NCBI RefSeq assembly: GCF_036785885.1
Contig: NC_092312.1
Coordinates: 13,286,001-13,350,000, forward strand
Source of the DNA: Coffea arabica
Taxonomy: Eukaryota; Streptophyta; Magnoliopsida; Gentianales; Rubiaceae
Direction of reading: 5' to 3'
DNA length: 64,000 nt
Below are positions 11,481 to 24,300 of the stretch, piece by piece. The position numbers and the translations under genes are program-made. Position 1 is the first letter of the stretch. Every line of letters begins with the position of its first letter. Under the pieces are notes generated by a model. The model saw nothing but the letters and a program-made list of their open reading frames with translations. It searched no databases and was not told the DNA's origin.

Positions 11481-13598
11481 CTACCATGAAAAAACAGTAC
11501 ATGCATGACCCCCCTTGGTCGGTGTCCTTATGAAAACATTCATTGATTAACAAAATCAATCCATCTCCTTTTTTTTGACAAGCCATAATAAATAGCTCAA
11601 AGGGTTCAAATTGAAGTCAATACAGATATAAACTAGTAGCATGCTTGTTTCACATGTATGATGTATCCCTCGGTGGCCTTTACCTATTTTGAGCATGACT
11701 TTGTTCATGAAGTTAACTATTAGCCTAATGTCTATTGATAAGACGTTTAGACTAAGACTAGTACTGGAATTGTAGATTATCATTGGCCAACTCAGACTTC
11801 TGCTTCCTGAAAATAGTTGTTGCTTTGTTTTTTTTGATTATAAAAGGGTAAACGTGCTGTGGTTTATTAATGTATGCCCTGAAAAAAACAAAAAGAAAAA
11901 AAATGAAGTATAGATCAAAATATTCAGGATAACGACTTCTTGTGGCCTCTTATTTTTATATCTTGAAACATTTATGCATGGGCATACCAAATTATATTTA
12001 AGAAACACAACATGTAAAATAATTCCAAACAAGTATACTCCAAAACACGACTATCGATACTCCCAGAGAGGTAATAATAATACACTATCGTTTATCTATC
12101 TTTTCCTTTTATTTCAATGTGATCTGGATAGGGAAAAGAATTGTATCATTTGCTTGAGGATTAATTTTACCCTGAAACCATATGGGGTAAACGTAGAGGA
12201 AGAACTGAACTGAAGTTTGAGAAATTCGATGTGATCGCCAATTGGTCAGAGCCAGAAATTTTGCTTGGGGGAGGGGTAAATAATAGAGGATGTAGAAATT
12301 CAAAATAATGAAGCAAAGAAAGTATCTCAAATTACATTCCAAATTCAAAGTACCTTAACTAGCATTTAATACTAGGACAAATCTTAAACAAAACAGTCAA
12401 AATCAAACTCTCTATCATTTTATTCTTTAGCAATTCGAGTTTTAAGCGATGAAAATATTATTTTATTATCACTCACTACGTAGAAAATTATGAGTGGTTA
12501 TACTTTTTTGCAAAAAAAAAAAATAGAATTCAAAGAAATTAAGTTTGATTTGATACTAAAGTATAATAATATAGAAAAAAAAATCACATATTACCATATT
12601 GCATTAAAGTTAGGTGTTAAGAATAATAATCTCCACTTAAGAATAATTCTTTAAATAAAGAATAATTAAAGATTGAAAATATAATAGAGCAATATCTCTA
12701 GAGTATTGAAAAATTAGCAATAGTACTGGAATTGGAGTTTAGAGATTGATAGATAAGTTCAAATAAGAAACTTTCACTTTTCATGTTTGTGACAGTGACG
12801 TATTGACTTTATATGTTGATTTTATTTTCATTTTTTACTTCTATTTTAATTGGTATTTCAGTTGAGTCTAATTAGGATTTGATCGATACTTTTAATTTAT
12901 TTAAGAATTAGAGGTTGTTATCTTATGTGAAAGTTATGTAGAGAAAGGATGTGAAAGTTACTATTAATTATTTTGGAGGAGCAAAATTGGAGAATTTTAT
13001 TAAATTGTTAGAAATAAGTATATACCAAAATAGGATTCACCAAAAATTTTGTTCCCCTCGTGGTGGACCATGATATTACTTCCAGACATATGGAAAGCTG
13101 AGTTTTATGCAAAGATCACAGATTGTATGATAGTGAAAACACGTAATCGCCAATATTAACTCTAGAGTATCCCATACATAACTCTCAAAAAAGTTTGTTG
13201 ATTTGATGAGTCATGAAGCCTTTGCCAACTACATACTACTGGGATGATTTTGCCCAACTGTTTTGTATATTTGACAGATACAGTTCTGCTATTTGGTCAC
13301 TTTCTCCATAATAAGAAGAATAAGCAATGTTGTTGTTATACTTAGACAATCAATTCTTGGACCAACAAAAGGAAATCACCGACCTTCTGCTCATTGCTTA
13401 CTCATGTGCTTAATTGGCTAAATCTGCATGTATAGGTTGGCTAAACTATTTTTTCTTGGGTCCCTATTTGGTTCGCATTTGCTATAGAGGTATTCAATAT
13501 AAACATATTTGGAATGGCCCTTGATATGAAGTAAGATATATTGCATTAGTTACTCCCTTTGTAGTCTTGTGCCATGTCATGTAACTCACAATACCATT
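11481..13598. other. AT-rich intergenic stretch
   Basis: About 2.1 kb with no supportable gene. The short open frames are chance frames in AT-rich DNA. Several A-runs (about 11881-11902, 12512-12523) are present. Confidence 0.5.
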
Positions 13599-13850
13599 TT
13601 TTTTTATCAACAAACGACAATATCTTTATATATATTAACACTTGATAATACAAGAATTAATTGCAAAAGGGGCAACAGCCCCTTCATCTATTCTATTTGC
13701 TTCTATCAACCAACTTGGGAAGCCATTTACCCAATCTATGTCATTAACTAGCTTTGATGCAAAAAGTGCTAGCCTATGACTTGCTATATTAGATGTTCTA
13801 GGCACCCAAGATATTGTGCAGTAATCAAAATAATTTCTACTAAACATTTA
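13599..13850 (-). pseudogene. 5'-truncated LINE tail with RNase H C-terminus
   Basis: On the minus strand an open frame reads CTISWVPRTSNIASHRLALF and on to WVNGFPSWLIEANRID. This matches the closing part of LINE RNase H domains (WVPR..N..AH.LA, then P.WL). Downstream on the same strand is a short AT-rich 3' UTR ending in an A-run (T-run at about 13599-13607 on the + strand), as expected of a 5'-truncated LINE. No clear target duplication is seen. Confidence 0.7.
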
Positions 13851-13954
13851 AAAAAAAAAGAAGAAGAACAATCTAGACACTGAAAAATGATGTAGTTTAC
13901 CTGCTTGAAGCTTGAGTTATATTGTCCATTAATGATCTTTAAGGTATATCATAA

Positions 13955-13955
<1 letters not shown>

Positions 13956-14004
<49 letters not shown>
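13956..14004. repeat. (TA)n microsatellite
   Basis: About 24 uninterrupted TA units. A long simple repeat in intergenic DNA. Confidence 0.95.
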
Positions 14005-14007
<3 letters not shown>

Positions 14008-14381
14008 CTCAAGTCTCTGGTTTCTTTTTGAAATATTAATTGTTATCATGTCAAACCATCTTGCCCTTTAAGAATATTCTATTCCACATATGGTAGAGCC
14101 AGTGAGTACAAGAGATAATACGTGTACAACTACTAATTTGTGACAATAGATTTGCTATCAACTTCAGATTGCAAATTGCTATAATACAGCCATATTCCAA
14201 CATATATCAAGATGACTAAGGCACTTAGGGTGTTAAATATTTATCCTCATCATTGTTTAAGGATGACAGGTCTAAACGGACTAAAATGCTGGAAATTCTT
14301 GTGGATAATGACTAGGAAGACTGCTAGGTTATATTCGCTAGTATGACTATAAAAATTGTTAAAAATAATTTTTGAATCTAA

Positions 14382-14585
14382 GACTCCGTTTGGATTGGCT
14401 ATATTTTCAACAAAAAAAAATTTCAAATACAATGTTACAGTAATATACAATAATTCAAAAAATATCTCATCCATATTAGTATATCAAATATTTCAAAAAA
14501 ATTTTATAGTAAAAATTTTTTATATACATTGCGACAATAAAATATTTCAAAAACATCCCAAAAAACAGCTAATCCAAACAGAGCC
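14382..14585. mobile_element. Short TIR element (CTCCGTTTGGATT family)
   Basis: The left end GACTCCGTTTGGATTGGCT and the reverse complement of the right end GGCTCTGTTTGGATTAGCT match at 16 of 19 positions. The 204-bp interior is AT-rich, with the ATTTCAAA and ACAGTAAT words typical of this family. The superfamily is probably hAT or PIF; no certain target duplication. Confidence 0.8.
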
Positions 14586-14593
14586 CTTGCTAT

Positions 14594-15165
14594 TTGAGCC
14601 CAATGGGTACCCAAGTATTTCCCAAAATTTTTCATCAATTAATGGGTACAATTGGGATTTGTCCCATTTTAAACCCAATATCAAATTCCAGTATCCATCC
14701 CGCCCGAAATCCACAACGAATCTTCTGTCCCACACTCTGTGCCACTCTCTGTCCCATTTTTTATTATATTGCTATTTCTCCTACATAAATATCATGTTTT
14801 AATTCTTTTTTGTTTCCTTAAGATCTAATAACTATTAATTCATTAAAAAATAAATACAACAGCTTCAAAAAAGTAATATATAATAGAAATTAAAAAATAT
14901 AGCAGAAAATTCATCAAAAATCTCATTTTTTATGCATTTTGATTTTTTGAGTTTGTTAAATATTGTGTATTACTCAATTAATAGTCATTGGATCTTAAGG
15001 AAACAAAAAAGAATTAAAACATGATGTTTATGTAGGAGAAATAGCAATATAATAAAAAGTGAGACAGGGAGTGGCACATGATGTAGGACAGAAGATCCGT
15101 TGCGCCCAAAGTCCCTATGGGCATGGGTAACCCATTGGGACTTGGGACAAATTGCATGTCACATA
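14594..15165. mobile_element. Long-arm fold-back element (hairpin-forming)
   Basis: The arms at 14718-14840 and 14971-15098 are reverse complements with only about a dozen differences in some 123 positions. They share for example TATTATATTGCTATTTCTCC and TTTAATTCTTTTTTGTTTCC. A loop of about 130 bp separates them. Weaker pairing continues outward (CAATGGGTACCCA against CAATGGGTTACCCA, TTTGTCCCA words) to about 14594 and 15165. No coding frame spans it. It abuts the TIR element ending at 14585. Confidence 0.85.
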
Positions 15166-18100
15166 TTCAGAAGGCCAAAAAGGATTTACAAATAGGAAGT
15201 TACAAAAATCAAAGCCAAATGTTGCCAGCAGAAGAATAAATCATCAATGCAAGTCCATGCAGGCAAGTAGTTCCTAAATGCATTTAATCATCAATCACCC
15301 TTGGTTGGCTACGTTACCGGCATCCTTCGTGAAGCCATCCACGATCGGACAATTTTGGGGATGCGGGCAATTTAAGGACCACTTTCATTTATTAGTTCGT
15401 TCCCAGCTCTTCTCTGTCACATTCCTTTCTTGCTCTTCGGACGCTAGCTGCTCAAATCTTGCATTGCTTTAGCATTTTCTGCCTCGCCTTTTGAGATGAT
15501 GATTCAGGCTGCATTTGATTCTTTGATTCTTTCTTTGCAGAATCAAATTGATTTGCAGAAACCTAATGTTCGGTTAGTTCTTGAACTCAATTTGTTTGAC
15601 AGAAAACGTCAAAATTTTTACATGTTTTGCACCGGTAAAAACTAGGCAAAGAAAGTTGGTTTTACAATTCTTATTAAAAGGGGTGTCACAACGGTAAAAG
15701 ATAGGTAACAATATTAATCTTCTAATTCTTATTAAGAAGGGAGTTGTAGCGTAGTGAGGCTAAATTGCAGCTTTTTGTTGGGTCAATGGAGATTTTAAAC
15801 TTTAAATGGATGAAGAAAGGAAATGTTAGACTTTAAAAGTCGAACTAAAAATCTCATTTTGTTAAATTAATGTCTCTATCAACAAAGGTAAGACCACATA
15901 AAATTATAATTTGCGATAATTATTTGAGGAAGTTCATATGCTAATAAAGTATTATTATCTACCAATTTATGTAAATTTCGGTAGAAGTAGAATTAGTATG
16001 CCATTGACTAAATTAAATTCACTCTGACGTATTAAGAAATTGCTAATATCTTATTAGTTTGTGTATACATACAATTACTTCTAATCTACTTTAACGTTGA
16101 CACGCCAAGCACCATCATCAAAATTTAGAGGACTTATAGTTAATGTTATAGTTATCATTTCAGAAACCTCCCTCGAATTTCTGACAATATTAATTATTGC
16201 CCTTAAATTTTCAATATTACACCTGACTCTCCTATTTCCAATTAATATTGGAGTAACAAAAATAGCAGATTACAACACAGATTTAGTCCTAATTACTATT
16301 GGTATGTTAAGCACTGAGTGTATCTTCAAATAAAGTGCACTAGAATAAGCCATCTACACATATTGCATTAAGGAAATCAATTTTAGTAAAATAAAATCTC
16401 ATGTAACTGCGTACCAAAGGCCAGCTTTCAAATGGAGCTATAAGAACTTAGGGCAGGAGCGGTTGAAAATTGATAAAATAATAAAAAAAAAACTGTAATG
16501 CTCCAATCATTGTATGTACAATGATTTTAACATTGCATACGAGGTCCATAAAAAGTTATTTCATATTTACTTTGTATTTATACTCTGAAGAAATAAATAT
16601 ACATATTGTGTAATGGACAAAATCAGCAGAAACAATTGATCTACCAACTGTTTGTGCCCTAATGTCCAGCTTCCAGATGGGGTGACCAAAAAGGTGAAAG
16701 GCACTGGCCCAAAATATATTAGAAAAAGAGCACTAAATTGAGCAAGGAGTTCAGATATTCATACATCAATTTCAGCACAGGAGCCCTCTTGTTCGCTCTT
16801 TTTGGTATTCAACTCTTTTCTCCAATTCCAAAACAACTGTGAATAAAATAAGACAAATTACTCAGTAAGAAGAGGGGTGGGGCCCTGGGATTGCCTCAAG
16901 AGTTGCCGGCTTTTGAGGTTAATTCTGGGATTAGGTTTATAAAACAACAAAAGTCTGATTCAGGCTGTTGAAAAAAAGAGGGGTGGGGCGAGCTAAGTTG
17001 GTTGTTTGTCAGCATTTGACAGGCTCAGCATAATGCAGTGAAAGTGATGTATCAGCCCTATCAAAATTCAAAACAAAATCTCTTCATCCCTTCCATTAGT
17101 GCTTTGCATGTTCTGTTCAACTGCCTCACCTAAATAGTTGGCCATGCAAACATTTCCTTTCCTTGTCCTTTTGTCAAGTAATTAAGGGCTATAGAAGGTG
17201 CTGGTTATATCTAATTGTTTTCAAGTTCACCTGCTGTTCGCTTTTAAGCTAACTAATGTTTGAATCATAATCGAAGCTCATAATGATCTTGTTATTGCAA
17301 GAACGAGATTAAACTTTATTAGTTCAAATGCTTTGCTTGGGTAGTTGTTCATTTTAGTATTTTAATCAGTACTTGACCTTGTTCTCATCTCTAAGATTAT
17401 TTTATTAATAAGGAACAAATCTTTATTGTACTCTTTTTTTTTTTTTTGTTGCTTTGTAATATGCAATGAATAGTTATTAACTCGTAAATTTCATTGTTTC
17501 CCACGGATATATACATATACATACACACGCGCGCACACATTTGGATTCCCATGCATTTACAATTAAAGAAACGATTATGTACTTTAATGGAGTTAGTACT
17601 TCCACCAATGGGAACTACAATACTTAATAACATTTTTGAAACTAATGATATCAAGATCATGGCATAAATTTAGCAAAGGCATTTTCAATTACACCAATTA
17701 CAAGTATTCTCTCTTTGTTAATGTGTAGGAAATAACCTCCATAATCTCAGGTAAATTTAAATACTGCAAGAATTGCAAGTGCAGAGGAGTGATTAATTTG
17801 AACAATTAGACATTAATGCAAATGGAAGCCAATTGTCACTCCTATGTTGTCTAGGGTAAGTAATAAACAAATTTTCAGCTTAATAAAGGACCAAAAATTT
17901 TATTCTTTTTTTTTCTAAAGTCCTTCAAGGGAAAAAAAATTTCTATGATATTTATCAATTTGTTTAGTCTATAACATACATGTACTAGTGATTTCTCTAA
18001 AATCATTGCTTTTTATCCAAAACGACTGTTAATGGTCTCCAATAGAATTATTACTTTTACTAAACAAAACACTTACGGCATATAAATATAGCTATTGCTT

Positions 18101-18343
18101 GTTTAAAGGCAAGAATTAATAATGACTTTTGTGTCCTGTACTATGGACTCCTACATAAGCACAGCATTACTTAAAATACTGATCTGGCTTTCCTCTTCTG
18201 AACAGTTTTAAATAGCAACACTCAAAATACATAATCAGCAATGATCAAATCAAGTAAAATTTTTCATGGCTGTCAATGTTATAAAAAAAAAGTTGCAAAA
18301 CAAACAAGTGAAATACATACATGGCATACAGCTATAGCTTATT
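15166..18343. other. Intergenic stretch, partly promoter/leader-like
   Basis: No gene could be built. Around 15278-15560 GC content rises and pyrimidine-rich leader-like sequence appears, including a splice-like TTTCTTTGCAG at about 15530-15540, but no coding exon follows. A phrase GAGGGGTGGGGC occurs twice (about 16873 and 16978) around 110 bp of non-coding DNA. A T-run (about 17430-17447) and an alternating TA/CA/CG tract (about 17508-17540) follow. Confidence 0.4.
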
Positions 18344-18512
18344 GGGTTTGTTTGGGTAGAGAATTATTAGCCAAAATTTATTTGCTTACATCATCATTAC
18401 AATTTCCAACGCACCTTTTTATCTTCCCAATTACCTTTTTATCTCACATACATCACATCACAAAAAGTGTTACAGTAAAAATATCTCAAATAATTTACAA
18501 TCCAAACAGAGC
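18344..18512. mobile_element. Short TIR element (GTTTGGATT family)
   Basis: The left end GGGTTTGTTTGGGTAGAGAA and the reverse complement of the right end GCTCTGTTTGGATTGTAAAT pair, followed by a shared AATTATT. The interior holds CACCTTTTTATCTTCCC and ACCTTTTTATCTCACATACA, the core phrase shared with the copies in the CHUP1-like gene introns. Confidence 0.75.
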
Positions 18513-19074
18513 AATGTTTATTTAAATGCAAGAATTTATGAATTTTGTGTCCTGAAAAATGGACTCATAACCACAACATAACATCAATTACCTAATCATT
18601 TTTTCCCTTTTTTGAAAAGTTATAGATGTCAATACTTAAAGTACATAATCAGCAAAATTCAAATTGAGTAAAATCATGGTTATCAGTGTCTAAAAAAAAT
18701 TAAAAAAATATAACAAAGGAAATACCAAAACAAACGGGTGACATCACTCTTAACAAATCCCAACATCATGATGACTAAGAAAACCTTTAAATCGAATTAA
18801 CCAATGTCATAATGGATCTTTTTGTTAAAGATAAAAGTAGTGTAAAACTTGGAATTCATTCAACATTAAGTCAAACCCCCAAGTCAAAATTTGGACATAA
18901 ATAAGACCCCCTGAATTCAAACCAAGTAACCCCCAAAATTCCACGAATATATGCAATATATCGCGCGATTTTCAATTAAGTTAAAAAAAAAAAAAAAAAA
19001 AGCCGACCGTTGGCGTTGGAAACCTCTTTTCACTTTCCTAATTTTCTACTATATCCCATATCTGAAAAATTTCT
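18513..19074. other. AT-rich non-coding stretch
   Basis: No gene. A phrase just after the element above (TGAATTTTGTGTCCTG, about 18539) echoes one just before it (TGACTTTTGTGTCCTG, about 18123). The two flanks are therefore an old local duplication around the insertion. An A-run lies at 18983-19001. Confidence 0.45.
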
Positions 19075-19210
19075 CACATTGTACTCCTCCAACTAATCAC
19101 CATATATAGCTTTGCACCAGAAGTTCCACTCTCTCAGTCAGCGCGTTACTCTTCTGCAGCATAGCCCAATCGGCCTAGCCTAACAACACTCCCTCTCGCT
19201 AACGTGAGTG
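19075..19210 (+). promoter_or_regulatory. Orphan promoter and leader-like segment
   Basis: A TATATA box (19103-19108, in ACCATATATAGC) is followed at the right distance by a C/T-rich leader with CTCTCTCAGTCAG. The leader ends in a good plant splice donor, AAC|GTGAGTG, at 19204. This is how many plant genes with an intron in the 5' UTR begin. No coding exon could be tied to it before the CHUP1-like gene 2.2 kb downstream. It could be a distal first exon of that gene, a non-coding RNA start or a promoter relic. Confidence 0.4.
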
Positions 19211-21385
19211 AAAATTCATATGGTTATTGCATCATTAATTACTGTATGTTTTTTTAAGCCTTCGTAGGTTATGAGTTCAAACAAGACGTGTATGCTTATG
19301 CTCAACAGCCTCAACCCAAAAAAAAAAAAAAGGTTCTTAATCATTGCGCATGTGATTTTAAATAGTAACTCATGTTTAACCTTTTACAAATTTCTCAAGA
19401 ACCCTATGTATGATTTAAATAGTAGCTCATGTTTCATATAATGTGGTACAAAACAATTCTAATCATATTTTCATTCAGTAAAATTACTAGGTTTTATCTA
19501 CTATTATTTGCTCTAGGGCTTAAACTATTCCAAAAGAAATTATGGCACTGTAACTACAAATTATACACAAATTTTCATTTTGTTTGAGACCTACCAAAGA
19601 TACATGAGAATCAATCGATATGTATGGCTTGTAAACTCGATTGGTTTGTTTATCAAATGTGTTCGATGTTTTTTGTAGCCAACTTTTGCATTCATGATTG
19701 TTTCTATTCCACTTAAATATCAATTTAACTATTGAATTACAATTTCTTTTATTGCTTAAAACCAACTTCTAACTAATATTTGCATATATGTACATCCATA
19801 ATAAAGTTGTGTATGCATACTCATCTGGACGCATACAAAATAAGAAAAATGTACACTTTTTTATTATTTATTGCCCAAAACTAAACTCATTTATTAAACA
19901 AATGCAATTGAGTTCAACTCATAAACATTCATGTAAGCTTATTTAGACTTGTATATAGATTAATTGGAGTCTAACACTCCAATTCAATAGCATCAAAGTA
20001 CTTCCATTGACGTACAACAATGAAAATGCGGACCAAATCTATTATGTTGAAGAGAATATGGATGGATGAGATGAGTATTCTTTTTTCATAATGGAGGTGA
20101 AGTCTTATTTTAATTTCGTTGGTGATTAAGTAAACTTATCTGGTCTTGATAGTTTAAAATTTATTTTACATTTAGCATTTGGGCATCTTCTTATATTTGA
20201 TAAAATTTTTCTTTTTTAGTAGGTTTATTAAAATGATTAAATTTGATGAGTTATTTTTTTTATAGGATTTTCTACTTATTCGAGCTTGATTAATTTGTGT
20301 TAAATGAGTTGACTTCAAATTTGGGATTTCTTTAAATTAACGAGACAAGCTCGTACACAATTTTATACTCGTTATATAAATGAGTTGAGTTCAAACCGAA
20401 TTTTCAATAAACCAAACAACCTCAAACAGAAAAAACTTAGCACATCCCGTTCATAACTGGATTGGTATATCATATAACTGATCAAGCTTTTAAATTTCAT
20501 ATCTTTATGATAGCTTGTGCTCCTAGTTATTTTCTTGTTAAGGGATTTTAGTAGCCTAACGGTAACTTTAAAAGTTACAATCATTTACAAAACTTCTTCA
20601 GTCGTTATTACTTCTATTATTTGAGATTTTGAATGCTTGCGTAAATGTCTAAAAAAATCATGGTGAAAATATCTAAAACATAAAGATAAAGATAACCAGA
20701 TAGGATAACAATAGTAACCAAAAGTAACCAAAGTAATCTATTATGACTTTCAAAATTTCAGAAAAATTAGTAACCAAAAGTAATCTATTATGACTTTCAA
20801 AATTGTGACGTCTATCACAATCCTATTTGGTTCTCTGGCTGAAAAACAGGTGAACTTGAAAGGACACCGGGGCGCGTGAACAAGTTAAAATCTGATTCCA
20901 GTTTTTAAAACTGCCAAGTTCATTTTGTTTTTGCCCTTTTCAAACTGGATCCAAGGAAAGAAGACCGTTCCTCGATTTTGCTGCCTTAATTACATTCACA
21001 AAATCTCTCTTAAGGACTAGGATTATATCCTACACTACAGGCTAGTGGCTAGTGCTACAGCCTACAGCCCAGTTTAGTGACTTCAGTCTTCTTCTCTCAG
21101 TTTTGACTGACCTCCTGGCTTCCTTCTCCATCACTACCGCCCCATCAGAATAGTTACCATTTACTTCCAATACCAACCATTGGCTTCTTCTTCATACAGC
21201 CTTTCAATCTTCTGGCAAAAGAGAAAGTGACCCATTTGGAGTTTTAGTCATGTCTTTATCTTTCCTTAACTTCAAAACAGATAGCATTGGCAAAAATTGA
21301 GAGATTACCATTTCACTGGGAGATAAGGGAAAAGAAAGAGAGGTCTGGGGCTGATCTGGGCTTCTCAAGAAACAGGCAAACAACA
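19211..21385. other. Upstream region of the CHUP1-like gene
   Basis: No coding exon is seen. The first 1.6 kb is AT-rich. From about 21000 the sequence becomes C/T-rich (CTTCTTCTCTCAG, CTTCCTTCTCCATCACTACC), as expected of a plant proximal promoter and 5' UTR. An in-frame open stretch precedes the ATG from 21287 but has no ATG of its own. A direct repeat, AGTAACCAAAAGTAA(C) with TCTATTATGACTTTCAAAAT, occurs twice at about 20707-20810. Confidence 0.45.
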
Positions 21386-24300
21386 ATGGTTGCTGGAAAA
21401 GTGAAAGTCGCCATGGGATTACAAAAATCACCACTCATAACTCCAAAGCCAAAACCCTCTTCAGAGTCATCCCCAAAACCAGCATTTTCCTCATCAGCCA
21501 GTTCTGGAAAGCAGCAGCCGTCAAACCAAAAAGGACCTGGTTTTTCGCGTTCATTTGGAGCTTATTTCCCCCGCTCGTCCGCCCAAGTCCAGCCTCGCCC
21601 GCCAGACGTGGCCGAGCTCCTTCGATTAGTGGAAGAGCTAAGGGAAAGGGAGTCCCGGTTGAAAACAGAACTGCTGGAGCAAAAACTCTTGAGAGAGTCT
21701 ATCGCCATTCTCCCGGTTCTGGAAAGTCAAATCTCTAACAAAGACGTGGAAATCGAAAAATCCAAGAGGAAGATCGAATGCTTAGAGGATGAAAACGAAA
21801 GATTACGCCAAGAAGTGGAGGTTTTACACATGGAAATTTCTAAGCAAAATTGTAGATACGAAGAAAAGATAAACTGTTTGGAATCACAAGTTTCAGAGAT
21901 GAAGAAGTCCAATGAAGAACTCGCAACCGCCGTTTCATCGTCACAAAAACAAGTCGATTTTCTCATCAAGTCGAAGAGTTTTAGGAAAAGTTTGAGCATA
22001 CAAACAAATGGTCAAGTGAATGTTCAAGCTACAGTTGATAGTAGTAATAATGGTGCTTTAAATTTGAAATCTGAATACGAGACAAAAAAGGAGGATAGCA
22101 CATTAGGACTGGTTGAGAACGAAAAACCAAGGCATGGTCGTCGCAACTCTGATGAAATAGTAGATTCTTCAGAAAATTTAATGGGTTTAAAATCCCGCGC
22201 TCCCCGGGTTCCTAAACCGCCTCCACGGCCGTCGTCTTCGCTTCTTTCATCGTGTTCATCTTCATCATCTGCTTCATTGCGTTCTTCATTATCTTCACCT
22301 TCATACGGGTGGTTATCTGATTCAGCAGAACGGGCACTGGCAGAAATATCTAATATTCCTCCACCGCCGCCACCTCCACCAGCCCCCCCAGCAGCAGCAG
22401 CAGTAAAACAAGCAATAGCTCCACCACCTCCTCCTCCTCCTCCTCCACCGCCGCCTTCACGGCATTCCAAGGCGGCTCCGCCACCACCTCCTCCCCCTCC
22501 TCCGCCAAGAGGGTTGAAGCCTGTGCCGGCTAAGGTGAGGAGGGTGCCCGAGGTGGTGGAGTTTTATCATTCCCTGATGAGAAGGGATTCGCGGCGGGAT
22601 ACTGGCTGCGGAGCAGGTGGCGCCGCCGAGGTTCCTGCGGCGGGTGCGACGGCTAAGGATATGATAGGAGAGATTGAGAACCGGTCTACTCATTTACTAG
22701 CTGTAAGTTTTATTTTTCTTTTTTCTTTTTTTTCTGAGCCCAATTATCTTTGTCTGAGTCTATTTACTATTTTGCCACTGGGTTTTGGTCCTTTGAGACC
22801 CTCTGTCATTGAAAGCTGACCAGTCCCTAGTGTCTTTTTGCTTTTGCTATACCCCTATCTGCGCTTTTTGTTGGTTTTTCCTTTGTTTTCTATACAAGAT
22901 AAGACAGCCTATGGATTCGACAAATCCAATTTGGTTTTTAATGCAAGGGTTGTCATCTTAATGCCAGCATGTGGGCAATTATGACAATTCAATGCCAAGA
23001 ACTTCTTCCAAATCAAAGTTACACTCAATGCAGAAGAACAACGGTTCTTGAAAATTTTCGTACTTTGTCTGTTGGTGGGACTTGGCCCCAGATTTCATAT
23101 TGTTCATAAAATTGGCTACCTCAAATGTGAAAATTTCATGTTGTTGTTGCCTACAACTATACCTATATCTTTGCCAAGTATATGAGAATTGTTAGAACAG
23201 ATATGGGGATTTAACATTTGTCACTACTACTGTTTGAAATGTTTAAATTGTTGCATCCCATTTTTATTGGTTAGTTGTTCAGATTATGATGTGGATAAAT
23301 TTCAGATTAAGACAGATGTAGAAACACAAGGAGATTTTATCAGGTTCCTAATCAAAGAAGTTGAGAATGCTGCATTTACAGATATTGAGGATGTTGTGCC
23401 TTTTGTAAAGTGGCTTGATGATGAGCTATCTTTCCTGGTAACCTTCGTCTTAATCTACAACAACTATTTTATTTTATTTTATTTTTTGGTATCTGCCCAC
23501 TTAAAATTGAGGTTCTCAATTTTCTTCCTTAGGTTGATGAAAGGGCAGTATTGAAACACTTCAATTGGCCTGAGCAGAAGGCAGATGCATTAAGAGAAGC
23601 TGCATTTGGGTATTGTGATCTGAAAAAGCTCGAATCTGAGGCGTCTTCATTTCGTGATGATCCTAGACACCCTTGTTCTTCGGCTCTCAAGAAAATGCAG
23701 GCCTTGTTTGATAAGTAATGCATTTCTCTCACTTACACTCGTTAAACTATCTTTTATTTTCAGTCTCTCATCTTTCTTTACAAGAATAGTTCTACTATAA
23801 AATCCCATAAATTTTTGTTTGGATTGGCATTTTTTCCCAAAAAAAAACTTTTACGTTTTCGGCGAACACATTTTTCAATCACCTTTTTACCTCACATACA
23901 TCAAATCGAAACAGCACATTTTTCTACAGATTTTTCAAAAAAAAAAATAGCAATCTAAGGATGATAAGGACACACCAACTATGATGCATGAATTTGTACG
24001 TAGGTCTATTATTCTAAGAATGATATAGGTGATTTAATTTCAGACCCTACATATTTAAATAAGTTTTTCTCATAGTTGTTTAACCTAATTGGTAGTTAGC
24101 TTTTTCGTTTCTGCATGACTTTTTAAGCGTACCTAGCTAGTAGACGAATATCGTAATTGATTGTTTTCCACCCTACTAAACAAGATGCTTGTTTTCTTGT
24201 GCAACAGAGTAGAGCATGGTGTCTACAATTTGTCAAGAATGAGGGAATCTGCAACAAACCGATACAAAGGGTTTCATATTCCAATGGAGTGGATGCTAGA

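Noticed and set aside
19255-19335. SINE tail (GAGTTCAAACAAGACG then an A-run)
   Set aside because: Only a weak box B-like phrase; no box A and no target duplication could be found.
22024-22470. Minus-strand 148-aa glycine-rich open frame
   Set aside because: It is the antisense shadow of the poly-proline coding exon of the CHUP1-like gene; CCN codons read as GGN on the other strand.
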